From positions 31,161,716 to 31,225,715 of the forward strand of contig OY735220.1 in the NCBI GenBank assembly GCA_963457665.1: DNA of 64,000 nt, in the 5' to 3' direction. Numbering within the stretch: the stretch's first letter is position 1; every line of letters begins with the position of its first letter. Under the pieces are notes generated by a model, which saw nothing but the letters and a program-made list of their open reading frames with translations, did no database searches and was not told the DNA's origin. This DNA is from Thysanoteuthis rhombus (Eukaryota; Mollusca; Cephalopoda; Oegopsida; Thysanoteuthidae). Below, piece by piece: positions 12,401 through 27,400 of this stretch. A program made the translations under genes and the position numbers.

Positions 12401-15400
12401 GAACAATTTTAGAACCATTTTTACTTATCATATTAACTTTGTGGGAGTTACTGTCCTTATATTGTGTGGGAGAAAGTAGATAATAGCTGTTGTTGAGATG
12501 TGACGAGAAGATGTAGTTGTAAACAAAGGATGTGCCTCCACGTGATTTGGTGTTAGCGGCAATAGGCAATATCACTGGAAATGTTGATGAAGGAAGGGAG
12601 ATGTATACAAAACATATGTGCCAGGTACAAATATGGGTACAGATATTAAATGGAACAAAAAGACACATGTGAAAAATGAGAGATATGTTTAATGCACAAA
12701 TGAAGAATATAAATGAAATATATGGTAATATCTTTGGTGTTATCAGTCATAAGATATATGTGTCGTTCTTATGTGGTTATCGTCAAAGAGTTTGTTGTGC
12801 AAAGATGTTGTAGGCAAAGGATTTTGCTTCCACTTGGTTTGATGTGAGCATCAATGTCACTGGAGTTATGGAAGGAGAAAGGGAGATGTATGAAGAGAAT
12901 GCACACCAAGTGTTACATCCTTGCCTGTTTCCTGGAGTAAAGAGAATTAAGAAAGATCGTTGTAACTATCGGATAGTAAAAAGCATTGCCATTTTATTCT
13001 TGAGAACCAGAGATGTATACGTATTTGGAGCAGGAGGTGAGGACATGGTAGCGTAGCTGTGTATATGTGAGATGCCTCAACATGAGTGAAATGTAATGGG
13101 CAAAGTTAGTACTGAGATTGGTCATGGTGGAAAAATAGTTTGGATCGGATTGGCTGAGAGGTAGTCAAAATGATACCAATCTCAAAGAGGAGGAAAGAGA
13201 GAGAGCAACAAGTACTAGGGTCCAAAGGCGTAACTAGCAAGGAGTGCCAGCGCTAATGAGAGTTTGACCATGTGTGTCCAAGGCTTTTATAGGGGTCATC
13301 GTAGGAAGTGACATTTTCAATATCTAGCTAAAAGAAGGGTTTCATATTTAATCGTTAAGAAAAAGTATAGGGGGCGCTACACATGGAATAGAAATATTAA
13401 TACATTTGATTGGGTCAGGAAGAGTAGAGAAGAGAAGAAGCCTGTTTGGTTTAGGTTATTCCTATGCATAAAAACAAAAAATATAGGAAAGAATGAGAAT
13501 TTAAGAGACATGCGGTATAAAGGGTCTAATGTCATTTTACTTATCTATCAAATGGAGCCGGATAAGTCATACCTGTTATAATGAGTGGTATGATTGACCA
13601 AACTAGATTTGGCTCAAATGTCTGAGCCAAATAAGCGAGAGAGAAAGAGAAGCCGGTAACATGTGCTCGGCCAAAAGTATATCCAGCTAGAAGTGTCGGC
13701 GTCAATGAGCATTTGACCATGTGTATTCAGGGCTTTCATAGTGGTCATCATAGGAAGTGGCATTTTACCTAGCTAAAAGAAGAGTCTTGTATGTAATTCT
13801 TGACTGTTTCCACAACTTTATACTGTAATCTACTACTTGTTTCACTTTGATATAAAATGAAAATATTCCCTGAGACAGCCAAATTTATTGGCTTTTATGA
13901 ATATATGTTTTTAAATGTATATGCTATAAAAAGAATACAAAACATAATTTAAAATGATACCTTAAGATATATGTAAACATATTGATTTGATTGGATTTCT
14001 CATAATATTGTGATCTTACTTTAAAGTTAATTGATTTTAATTAAATACAGCTAAGTTGTTAATTTTAAGAGACTTGAATAGTTTTTAATTTGCCATCTGC
14101 TGGTATTCATGACTATAGCTTTATAATTTTTTTATTGTTTAAGTGTTGGATAATTTACTTTAATCATATTACAGGGATGACAAAGAACTGAAACAAACAT
14201 CAAACATCAGATTAACTCAGGATGGAGAATATTGCATATTGAAGAATATCAGATTTACACGTTTGGATGTTGGAGTATACAAATGTGTAGCTACTAACCA
14301 TCTTGGTACAGCAGAATGTCAAGCCAAAAGTTGTACCCCAGGTTTGTATTATTTTGAACTATTGATTAACTAGCATAAGTACCTTACATACCCTTTTTTG
14401 AAAGTCAATGACTACTTTACTTTTAAAATGATATAATATTATAGCATAGAAGTTTAGAAATACATACTGAGATATTGTTTGCCTCTGCAACTTAAAGATT
14501 ATTCAGTTCAATGAATTTGTAAAACACAGTGGTCTTCAATACCTTCTTCTTTGCTATCGTCATATGATCTCATCTTTCATTCTGTGGATGATACCATAAA
14601 TTCAGTCTTAGAAAAGTTTAGAACAATGATTGTGGGAAAACAAAATTTTCTGAAAGAATATAATCATTGGGTGAAAGTTAGTTGAATGTAACTATCGAAC
14701 ATTCAATAATGCATTAACTCTCATATTCATAAACTTCTTGCAATTGACATTGGAACTCTTCAATGAATTGCAAAAAAAAAATAGGAATAATGTAATCCTT
14801 CCATCTCTTGAATAAAAAATTCCATCAAATGGTCAAATTTCAATTAAAAGATATTTCCCTTAAAATAACATTGTATTTTCTTTATGTGAATTTAAAAGTT
14901 GAAAATCACTAGTTATTCACAAAATCAACTGGCTCTATAAAAAAAAATTCATTTAAATGACAAGAATTCTAAATATGAATGATAATACGCAAAACTGATG
15001 TGGAAGAAATTTATTCAAACTTAAAAAACACTTTAAAAATGCTTTTGCACTGGATATCAAAGTAAATTAATAGTATCAAACAAATCTGATACCATTTTCC
15101 AATTTATTTTATATTAGGATATAAACAGTACAATGACATAAGTCTCAGATATAGTCAACATTATTTTCACAATGCTGAAAATTTGTCTTGTTGGAAAGAA
15201 AGGCATTCAAGTATAAATGTAAGATTTAAGTAATATACTCATAGAAACTTGTTACAGAAAAATGACTAAAATTTGGCCTATTTAGATTTAGATTTAATTT
15301 AGATTTTATGCATAATGACAGGAAATTTTTGAATGATCCAAAGAACTTGCTGGATACATTTTCAATTTCACTCTTTCAGAAGATAAAATCGTCAAGAGAA

Positions 15401-18400
15401 AACCTGAGTTTGAAGAGGTCCTTAAACCAACAGTAAGTTTAAAACATTTTTATTTTATTACTAGTGCTTGAATTTCTTCAGACTTCTCCATTATATGATT
15501 ATATGTATAATTATATGATAATACAATTCTTCAAATGTGTTTTTATAAAATAGTGTTGAATAAAAGAAAAAATGCATTTTTATATAGCAGACATATATTT
15601 TAAGACAATGTTTGAAAACCACAATCTACAATCAGTCTATTTTTTCTTTCTCTCTCTCAGCCATTTCTCTCCTTTCTCCCTCTTCCTCTCTATTTTTATT
15701 GTCAATGTTTTTTCCTGATTAATATGTGTATATACAATCAGAGTAGATTTTCTCATGTACAGAAAACTACATTTTTGGTGACACATCGAGGTTCAAACTC
15801 ATCTTGAATGACCTGTGTAACCAGCATGCTAGCCATTGTCCTGAGACTAGGCGTTCATATTCAAATAATTTTTTGATCTTCCTCAAATTTGATAATATCT
15901 TTTTTTTTCAGTCTGTTAAGAATGAAGAAAACTTTGATTTGATGTGTAAAGTGGACGGAAATCCCAAACCAACAATTAAATGGTTCCTGTAAGTATTTAT
16001 TAACTCACAATATAAGTTGAGAAATTAGATATATTTGATGTAGCTTGTTAAAAAGATAATATAATGATGACTTTGTTGTGGAAAACAAATAAACATATTT
16101 CATCCATCCTTGTTCCATGACTAAACTTTCTATATTACCCTGCACTAGTTGTATATACACAATGTTTAACATCATTTTAAAAAGATATTACTTAGAAACA
16201 TGTATTCTGTATAAAGTCAGTAATTGTGGCAACAGGATCATGTTTGTCTTCATGAAATCAATATCTGAATATCCAATGGCTGTGTTTCTTTGAGTTTATC
16301 AATAGTAAGTTTGCTTATGGTGATAATCATATAATTACACAGGTAAAATTTTTTGATTTTCAATTTTCCTAGAAGGCATGTCCTCTGTTCCAAGAGTGAA
16401 TAGTGCATTAAAATCAACAATAATGCAAGTAATTTTTCTACAAATTATTTTACAAAAAGAATAATTGTTCTACTTCCCATAGAACCTAAATAATAGAGAC
16501 TTATAATCTTTATTAGAAAGAAAAATCAATAATTTTAATCCAATTTGTTAAACATAAGCAGTGTACGGTAATATTTTTTTGTATCAATAAATTTTCAGGG
16601 AACACATCACCAATGTATAGTGATGATAAATAAAAAGTCAATGATATTTTGATAAATGATATAGTTGTGAATGGCTCTTATCAGCTTGTGATATAGTTGT
16701 ATTCATGTTCTTCATAGTTATTATTCCTAAATATCCTTGTCCCCATGCTAAAGAAATACTAAAATTGTTATTTCAATGTATTTAATTCATTGCAGTAATG
16801 GCAAAGAAATTAAATCAACCATGAAGAATAAACTTTCTCAAGAAGATACAGTACATTATTTGAAATCAACAAAGTTTACCAGAGCAGAGGCCGGTACTTA
16901 TAAATGTGTTGCAACAAATCCACTTGGATCAGCTGAATGTGAAGCTGTTGTTACTCTTTATGGTAAGTTTTCCTTCATGATTAGTCTATGATTTAAGAAT
17001 TGTAGTGCATAATTTTAAAAGGATCTATAATTTTGCCATAGAGTTCCATAAGCTCCATGCATAAAACAATCCATGAATTAATTTATAAATACTTCTTAAT
17101 AGTTTGACAAATTCAGCTGTTTTCTATGGATTTTAACAAGTAATTACTTACTTTTTGCAGAGGAAAAACCAGTATTTGAAGAAGTTTTACAACCAACTGT
17201 AAGTAATATTTATTTTTATCTTCAGTCATACTTCCTGAAATTAATATTCCAATTTAAACAACTTTCTGAACTTACAGGGAGAATTTAGAAGGTACTGACA
17301 TATGTATGATGAATTGATTTCCTTTTCAGACTCTCAAGACAGCTCAACCACTAGAAATGAAATGCAAGGTTAATGGTGAACCCAAACCTACTATTAAATG
17401 GTTCAGGTATATCAACATATTTTCTGCTTTTGAAACATTCGCATTTTTTAATTTTAAACCCTGATGTTTTATACAGAGTCTATGTCATTTACATATAAGG
17501 AATAAATTGAGAATCAAAGAATGTACTAATAAAATAATGAAATTAATAATCCCAATAATCATGATTATTTTACTGTGTGTATGTATGTAACCATAATGGC
17601 ATATGGTATGGAGAATCTTTTTCACCCTACATCTTTAGTTTGCTTTAACTTGGAGAATAAAATAAATCAAGGTTGTTTTCACTTTCTATATTATGTTTTA
17701 GTGGTGGGAGTTCAATTTACAATACAATCATAATGCGAAACTTGACCCTTTCTTCGGTCCACATGATATCTCTAAAATTTCTGAATGAATTTCAATGAAA
17801 TTTTGTAGATGAGTAGGCAATGGGCTATGAAAAGAAGTGTTATACTTTGGATCAGATCTAGAAATTTCCTACTGTCAATCCCCTGTATCATATCTATATG
17901 TACACAGCACAATATATCCAAAAGTTTTTGTTGAATTTCAGTAAATTTTTATGGAAAAATGGGCAATGGGCTAATGAAAAATATTTACATTTTGGGGCTG
18001 ATCCAAAAAAATGTTCATAGTCATTTCCCCTGCATCGTAGCTTTATATATACAACACAATATCTCCAAAATTTCTTAATTTGTGGAAGGGTTGGCAGTGG
18101 TCTAGGGAAGAGGTGCTTAAATTTGGGGGCTGATCCAAGAATTTTCCACTGTCACCTTCCCTGCATTGTTGTTATATGTATGCAGCGCAATATCTCCAAA
18201 AGTTCACTATCAATATCAGAGTAATTTTGAGGGATGTTGAGAAATGCTCTAAAGGAAAAGTTTTCAGATTTTGGGGTGAATTCAGGAGTTTTACACTTAC
18301 CTCTCCTGCATCATTGCTATATATATACAGAACAATATCTCAGAATGTTCACAATGAGTTTCAATGAAATGTTGTGCAAGGATTGGCAATAGGCTTGGGA

Positions 18401-21400
18401 AGAAGTGTTTTGGGGTGTATCCAGGAATTTTTCATTGTCACTTTTAAGTATTTTGGTTGAAATGTACTACTTTGAAGATATCCTTTCTCAAAAAAAAATT
18501 TTTGAAATTTCATTTTTGGCGAGGGGCTCAATTTACATACTACTCAACTAGACCCCCTCTTTCTGTCCATCAAATGAAAGCATACCCTTGAAGTATTGTG
18601 ATTAGTCCCTTTGACTTCAATGAGAAATCATTATTCCATGTATTAGGTGGGAGGGGGTGGTTTCTATATATGATGTAAGTATGCTGCAGAACTAGATTCT
18701 CTTTTTCTGGTGATTGTACCAATCTGTGGCTCCAAAGTATTTTGATTATTTATATCTTTACTTTTCCATATATTCTTATCATTTCATGAGGTGATTTTGT
18801 AAAGCAATTCATTGAAATATTTTGCAGAGATGGTAAAGAGATCAGAAATACATCAAAAAGTGTACTTTCTCGTGATGGAGCTTTTTGCATTTTGAAGATA
18901 CCTGCTTTTACCAAAGCAGAAGCTGGTGTATACAAATGTGTTGCAACTAATTCTGCTGGCACTGCTGAATGTGAAGCTCAAGTTACTCTCTATGGTACTT
19001 ATTTAGTTTTTATCTACAGTTTTATATATCACAGCTTTTCTTTTTATTGTTGACAACAGTTTTAAAAGTGAGCATACATGTTTAATTTGTAGCATTTCTA
19101 AATCAATGCAATATTACTCTGACATATATATCATAATTAGCATTATCATCATTGCTATATTTGGAGAAAGGCTTCATAATATGTTCATTCTGTTGGGTAA
19201 ATTCTTCTATCTGTCAAAAAATTATTCAAATCTTAAAAGTAGTTTTATGAATATATCAAATGGATTCATAAGATTTTAATAAATGTTAATTGCTTTAAAA
19301 CATTTTCCTAATTCAATCTTTAAAAATCTATTGTAATATTTACATATTGACTGTAACGATTCACAATAACATTTTACAAAGTTTTAGGTTCAAAACTGTT
19401 TCAATCCAAATTAATATAAAACTAAGTTCATTAATTATTGATTATTTTGTTTTTAAAACACTTTATAATTATTTATCAAAATATGATAATGGAATATGAA
19501 TATCCCATATTTCTCTTCTAGAATGCAAACCACAATTTGAAGAAGTTTTGCAGCCTGTTGTAAGTATATGCTATCTTGATATTCCTTTCCACTATAATCT
19601 ATCCTTATTTTATTTTATACTGATTTATTGCTCATTAACATTAAAGCATATTCTTTAGATAAATTAAAGTGACTGATAGAATATAAGACCAGTATTCCAG
19701 TAATTGTCTTTCCTTATTACAATGTTTTGACATTCCTAAAAACATTTAAATTAATAAATTCATTCACAAGGTTTAGTTTAGCTTTGATTTGGTGAAGGTT
19801 TGCTTTTCATCATCTCCATGAATGTTGACCATATACAATATAGACAAGTATGCTGTTGTTGCTTAGGAATGTGTACCCAGGTGTTGTTGGGTTGTCTGAG
19901 ATCTTCCCAAGGAATTTCCTTAGAGAGGTCTTGAAGTTCAGCAGTTCTGTTGTTAAGGTGGTCTCTGCAGAAATACAGTTCCAATGTTTTGGTCCAAGCA
20001 CTTAGAACGACTCATCATATTTGGTTTGGCTCTTTTCCCCCACATCCCAGATTAGAGTTGGAATAGTGGCATGAATACCTCTTTATTCACTATGGAGAAA
20101 CAAGATGTTCAGGTCATAGGGTACAAGCTCTTGCAGTATCTTGAACATTATTATGATTATGTAGTATTCTCTCCTCCTCTGTGGTCAGTCAGGAACAAAA
20201 TCACATAGTGGGACACCCACTGAAGACCAAACTCACTACACTTGAGATGGTCAGTGAAACTAGTGGGCGGTCAGTTTACAGCAGACGCCTTATAAATGAG
20301 TAAATAAGATGAAGTACATTTATTGACCTTTATATGTCTAAAAATGCATTTGTGTAGAATACGAAAAATTATTCCATAGAAAAATAGCTCAAAATGGAAA
20401 AAAATCATTGAAAATTAATGTAATTCTCTTTTGATCATACTCAATACTTTTTTAATCATTCGCTACTGAATCCTTTTTCTGTCTTACAATATATTTCTAT
20501 ATTTTTAATATTTTTTAATTGGAACATATCTTTCAGACTCTGAAGGCTGATGAAGTTTTAGACATGAAATGTAAAGTAACAGGTGAACCTAAACCAACCA
20601 TTAAATGGTTCAGGTAAGTTTTTAAAAATTCAATATTTTCAACTATATTATTACCTAGTATTTCTTTTGAGTCCTTCTTCACAGATTTAAACAGTTACTT
20701 TGTAGAGTTCTTTATTTTCTTATCACATCTATAGGTGAATTGGATAAATAATAATTGGTAAAATTTTGTTTATACCACAATTTTTAATATACTAAGAGAA
20801 GAAAATAATTACAATCGGCTGAGGACACATTCATAATAAGACGAGTTATATATTAGTTTAGATTGAGTAAATTCAATTTGTAAACAACCGGCATAACAAG
20901 TTTTCAAACAGTATTAGAAACAGTCAACTGTCGAAACATAGGTATCTTCAGTTTTTATGTGGTTCTGTCTGGTCATTTGATGGTTCCTATTAAGTGACTA
21001 AGCAGACCTGTTTTATCAATTATCATTGCTTTTAAAAATGCGAAAACAAAAAACAAAAATTTAAATTCATAATATAAGGTTATGTTCTAAACTTCTAAAC
21101 ATAATAATACACTTTTGCCTTAAAACTGATGGTCAATTTTATTTTTTTCAGAGATGGCAAAGAAATAAAGAATACTGCAAAAACTGCCATCACCCAAACC
21201 GAGGAAATGTGCTTTTTGAAACTACCTAAATTCCAAAGAACTGATGCTGGTTTGTATAAATGTGTTGCTACCAACTCAGCTGGCATGGCTGAATGTGAAG
21301 CTACTGTCATTGTTGATGGTAAGTTTAGATTTTAATTTTTCTTGCTTTGTAGCAATACTTTGAATAGTGCAGTTTTGATCAGTGCAGGTTTTGATATAAT

Positions 21401-24400
21401 ACAGTCAAGATTAAGTGATTTGTTGAAAATGATAAAAACACATTAAATTGTATGTAATAAGACCTTGAACAGTACAAAAAATTTTGGAAGTAACTAACCA
21501 CACTATTCTCAGTATATTGGAAAATTCTAATTAAACTACATGATTTCTTGATATCAATGTAAATTTTATTCTGAAAAATAAAATACCAATTGTGTTATTT
21601 TTTGTCTATTTCTTTACATACAAATGTATGTTGTTTTTTTTTATATTCAGAAACCAAACCATTCTTTGAAGAGGTTTTGAAACCAATTGTAAGTAATACT
21701 CATTTAGTGACCTTAGATATTTTAATTTTGAATTTGTTAAAATTACATTTATATTTTAGTTTTGCAAAATTCTAATTCTGTTTTTTTTTTTTTTTTTTCA
21801 ATTTTAGACATTGAAAGCAGATGGAACTTTGGAAATGAGTTGCCGCGTTAATGGAGAACCTAAACCTACCATTAAATGGTTCAGGTAAGATTCGGCTATT
21901 TATTTAAAATGGTATATTAGTTGATTTCATTTTAAAACCCTTACATCTTAACAGCTTCTTTGAATGAATGTACTAAGCAAATATCATGTAATATCTTTAT
22001 TATTATTCATATATCATATTTGTTAATATTCTTACAATTAAAATAAACATCAATATGGATATTTTCCAGAGATGGGAAAGAGATCAAGAACACTTCGAGA
22101 ACCAGAATTTGTGAAGATGGAAATCTGCGCTTACTGAAAACTGATAGATTTACCAAAACTGATGCAGGTCTATATAAGTGCATTGCTACCAACCCAGTTG
22201 GTTCTGCAGAATGTGAAGCAACAGTTTCCATTGATGGTTAGTTTATTTTTTAAAAGCTAATGAAATTATTTGAGCAATTGTTGAATACTTTTTATATGAT
22301 AAAGTTTTTTTATTTTACTCCTACAACTTTTAAAATTGAAGAATCAGTAAATGATGCTCTACCAATTTGAATGCTAAATAGATCAAGTGAAAGTCAAACA
22401 GTCAATTTTTTAGTATCTATGTTAATATAGAAAAAAATTATAATAATTTTATATATCTAATTATAATGAGCTAAACCTATGATTGAATGTTAAACTTATC
22501 AATTGATCTACCATGTACACGATCATCATGTCTTGTAATGATCTTAAGTAATTTTGAAGTTATTAAAATTCAATTCATGTATTGCCTGATAAATAAACTC
22601 CAAAATCTGGTTTTAATCCTAAAACAAACCTTGGGTTCAGATTTTAATTTCCAAAAATGTTATTTTTTAGAACGCAAACCAGAATTCGAAGAAGTGCTCT
22701 CACCTATTGTAAGTTGATATTTTCAATTCACTATGCATGCTTTAATATAGATAGTAATATGAAAAAAATAGAGTATGATTTTCTGTTATTATTATTTTGT
22801 TATAATTTCAATTACCATTATAACTGTTATTTATAAAGGAAATAAATTTATATTGATATAAAATATTTTTTGTAATTTTCAATGCTTATCAGTTTTAAAC
22901 CATATATATAGATGAATAAGTATAATGAAAATATGCCTTGATCAAATGTACATGTAAAATTTGGAGCCTGTAAGATCTCCGTCTTTATCTTATCAAACTT
23001 TTACAATAAGGTTCTTATTTTACACTTGAAATATTTAAACTTATTATACATCATTTCAGGCTTTGGCAAAAGCTATGTTCATAAAGTAATACAAAAAATT
23101 ATTTTGTTCCAGACTCTAAAATCCGATGAAGTAATGGAAATGAAATGCAAAGTTATTGGAGATCCAAAACCAACAATTAAGTGGTTCAAGTAAGTAACAA
23201 TTCTTTATAACTAAGTTTTACCAAAGTTACTTTTTATTGTCATATTAAAAAGTATAAATGGCAAGTATTTCATAAAACAATAATAATTTATGAATCAAGT
23301 AAACTATTCTGTTATGAACATCATTAGACATAATTTTTATATTTTCTGAAAAATCTGCATATATGCCTAGAAGAACAGATATTTTCAAACACACATACCC
23401 AAACAATTAAAATAAAAACAGATTTTTCACATTTGAATTGATATTTAATATTAATTTTATAGGGATAAGAAAGAGATCAGAAACACATCTAAGAGCATGA
23501 TTTCTCAAGATGGATCTGTATGTATTTTGAAAATACCAAAATTCACCAAATTGGATGCAGGAGTATATAAATGTATGGCAACTAACTCTGCTGGATCAGC
23601 TGAATGTGAAGCTAATGCCATCCTTTATGGTAAGTCAATATGTTCAACTCATGGTAAAACAATTTTGAAAGTAAAAACTCATTTCATAACATTTATTCAT
23701 TTTTTCAAAATAAACTTGTATAGATGAAGGACTAATATTAGGAAATATTAAGAATATTGGGGAAAGATGAGAAATTTTCTTGTAAAAGTGTGTTGTCCAG
23801 TAGATATGTAAATGTACTACTCTTATAGAGTTAAAAAATTGAGAACTTGACATAAACAACTATTTGAACAAGATTTCATTTTTTAAAATTCACTGTAATT
23901 CTATCTACTTAACTTTAGTTATTTATGAATATTTTGAAATATGAAAATTAATGAATCATAGTCACTGATGTTGTTTTATGTATAAAATAAAAGCTCACAT
24001 AGATTTTATAGTTACTAATTTTTTTATATTATTTTAACTTAACTATTGGAGATTTTGTTATATAAATATATATGTATTATCTATCTAACTTTTACAGAAT
24101 GCAAACCGGAATTTGAGCAACCACTCCAGCCAATAGTAAGTGCACATATCTTTTTTTTTTATAGATATATGGTTATTTTGATACAAATTTAATCATTAGA
24201 TTTTCTGTGGAATCATTTATTCTGATGGTTATCTCATTGTGCCAAACTATAAAAAGATATTTCTTACTGGAAATTCAAATGTAGATCTTCTAGAATAGAT
24301 AAAATTTTCTTCATTGTGATGTTTGATATACAATATTCTTTGTTACTTTTTATTTGACCTAGCATTTATTATGTGCATTGAACTGATTTAATTCAAATTT

Positions 24401-27400
24401 TGTTGCAGAACCTGAAATCTGATGAATTATTGGAAATGAGATGTAGAGTTATTGGAGAGCCGAAACCTACAATTAAATGGTCTAGGTATGTAGCTTAGAA
24501 TAAATTGCTTTTCTTACCCTCAAGTTTCATTTATTATTATGCTTTTGCACTGAATATTGAAAGCCTGTTGTTTCCATGGCCATTAAGTATAACTTCCTTG
24601 GTTATTTCACCTCTATCAAGGAAGTTGAAAAGAGTTATATATATTTGGTTGCATCTTTAGTCAGTCAACACAATATCTCTGAAAGTAGTGAATGAATTTC
24701 AATGGAGTTTGGTAGAAGGGTGGGCAACCAGGCTAAAATTTGAGAATTGATCCAAGAAAAATTTTCTGATAGTGTTTTTTTTTTTCATTTTGTTTTTTGA
24801 TTACATTTATGTATTTACTCATAACTGTCCACACAACATTTTTTAGAAAGGTTTTCAATGAATTTCATGAAATCCTGTAGAGGGATGGAGAATAGGCTAC
24901 AGGAAAACTAATTACTTTTAGGAGTGGATCCATGCACAATTACGCAATATCTCCAAAAGATCTCAATGAATTTCTTTGATATTTCATGGAAGGTTGGACA
25001 ATAAGCTATGACAGCATTAGTCAAATTTTTGAGTGGATCTATTTACAATCACCACCCCCTTTGTATATTATAATCACATGTACAGGAGAACTGATTGATT
25101 TGGAGTGGATCTGTGCACAATTATCTCCCTTATATTGTAGTTACATGTCCAAACTACAAGTTGCCTAAATTATATGTTTGTCCACTTGATATTTCCAAAA
25201 GTTCTCAATGAACTTTGACAATATTTTGTGGAAGCTATGAAACAACTGATTAAATTTGGAGGCAAATCCATGCACAATTTTTTTCCCTAACAATGGCATT
25301 GGCAGAGGTATGTGCTCACTGAGTGCTTTTGTAGTTGAATAATTCAACATTCTGATGTATAACAGAAACAAAATGTTCAATAATCATCCTTTTTCTCTAA
25401 TTATTGATTATCCTTTTCACTAATTATCAACTGATTTCATCTTACTTGTATTAAGAAAATGAATGTAATTTAAAAACATGCTTGTTTCCTCTCTTTGAAA
25501 TAAATAATTTTCCTGTGATCTTATCATGATATGTTAAAATTAATTTCAGGAATGGAAAAGTACTCATGAATACCTCTAAAAGTATGATTTCACAAGACGG
25601 AAATGAATGCATATTGAAAATTCCCAAATTCTCAAAGGCAGAAGAAGGTCTTTACAAATGTATTGCCACAAATCCTCTTGGTACCGCTGAATGTGAGGCT
25701 AAAGCTAGTCTTGTAGGTTAGTATGATTTTATTAATTACCACTGAATTCCATTAAAGAAAATTCTCAGAGGTTTTTAACTTTTTAAACGTATGATGTTGA
25801 TTTTTTCATAGAAAAATTTGGGAAAAACTACAATGATTTGTAAAAAAATTCTTTTGCAGTAAGAGCATAAGAGGTACTTCATTTTATTAGTAAGAGACAG
25901 CAATTTTTTAAAATGTATTAGAGAAAATTTAGATAAAGTATGAAATCCACTTTTTTGAACACTTTTTTGTAGATGAAATATGAAAAATAAATGTTATTAG
26001 CCTGTAGTAAAAAATTCAAATAAAAGAGGGTTTTGATATAGAGAATTCACAAGAAAACTCAGAACAAAGATTCACTGAATTTACTTTATTGAAATTTAAA
26101 AGCATAAAAAATATTTTTTGGTTCGAGTTATTTCTTTTAAATTGAAGAAATGTGTAAAGCTTGAAATCATTATATTCCATGAAATTATCAAATAATATAT
26201 AATGAATATCTTTTCAGTGGTCCAAATAAAGCCTGAATTTGTTGAAGTTCTCAAATCAGTGGTAAGTACAAATTACATTTGTATATTTGCATGTATATAT
26301 GTATATATACTTTGACACACAAGTACACATGTTATGAGAAAAATTTTGAATTAATGTTTATTATGACTGATTTTTTCAAACTATTCATTTTTCAGACTGT
26401 TGAGGCCAATACTCCATTGAACCTGAACTGCAAAGTCAGTGGAGAACCCACACCTACAGTTAAATGGTTCAAGTTAGTAATACAATTTTCATAATTTGAA
26501 TTATACATTTGTTAGAAAACATATAATATATATCATAAATGGAAGAATTAGCTTTGTTTTTAAGAAGCCATGATAGCATAGAGTGATAAAATAAAGAATC
26601 ATAAATTTCCAGATATAGTAGTTATGTTACCAGTGTCAAGTAACTTTAGTATTTAGGAATCAGCTAAGAAATGCTTTTCTATTTGGTTTAAGACTTCAAA
26701 AACTTGTATTGCTTAACACATAATTAAGGTATTTGCAAAGCATTTGAATCTTGTTAAATACTTGTTCACTATCCCATGCAATATCTTTATATTTTATTTT
26801 TCTACTAACAAACAGAAATCTGTTAAAAAATATTTGTGTTAATTTCTAAGCATACCATTAAACATACTATTTTTTTTTCCAACTGTTATAAAAATTTTAA
26901 ATGCTACTTATCAAATATTTCTGATATTGTAGGGATAGTAATGAAATCAAATCAACTACAACAACAAAACTTATGCGGGATGGCATGGCACATACTTTGA
27001 AAACAGAAAAATTCAGCACAAATGAAGCTGGTCTTTACAAATGTGTAGCCACCAATGCTGCTGGTTCTGCTGAATGCCAATGTACTGTTACCTTTGAAGG
27101 TTTGTAAAATTTTACATCTTTCATATGTAAAAAAAATGTTTATTTTTATCTTATTCTTAAAAACTATTTAATGAATGTAGAAAATATCTTCTGTACTGAT
27201 AAACTTTTTAAATCAAATGTTCTCATTTTGCTTGTTTTACAGAGGCCAAGGTGAAGCCTATGTTTGAAGAAGTTTTTGAACCAGCAGTAAGTAAAATTTA
27301 TTAGATGATAATTTACACATATAATTGTCTTTTTGGAGTGTCATATTAGCTTCTGTTACCCAGATTTATATATTATGAAGACAACCCACTGAAAAGATAA

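Noticed and set aside
13185-13800. Solo or paired LTRs of a retrovirus-like element
   Set aside because: The two direct repeats are diverged, about 160 bp, and enclose only about 280 bp with no coding, primer-binding or polypurine features. There is no basis to call an LTR element.
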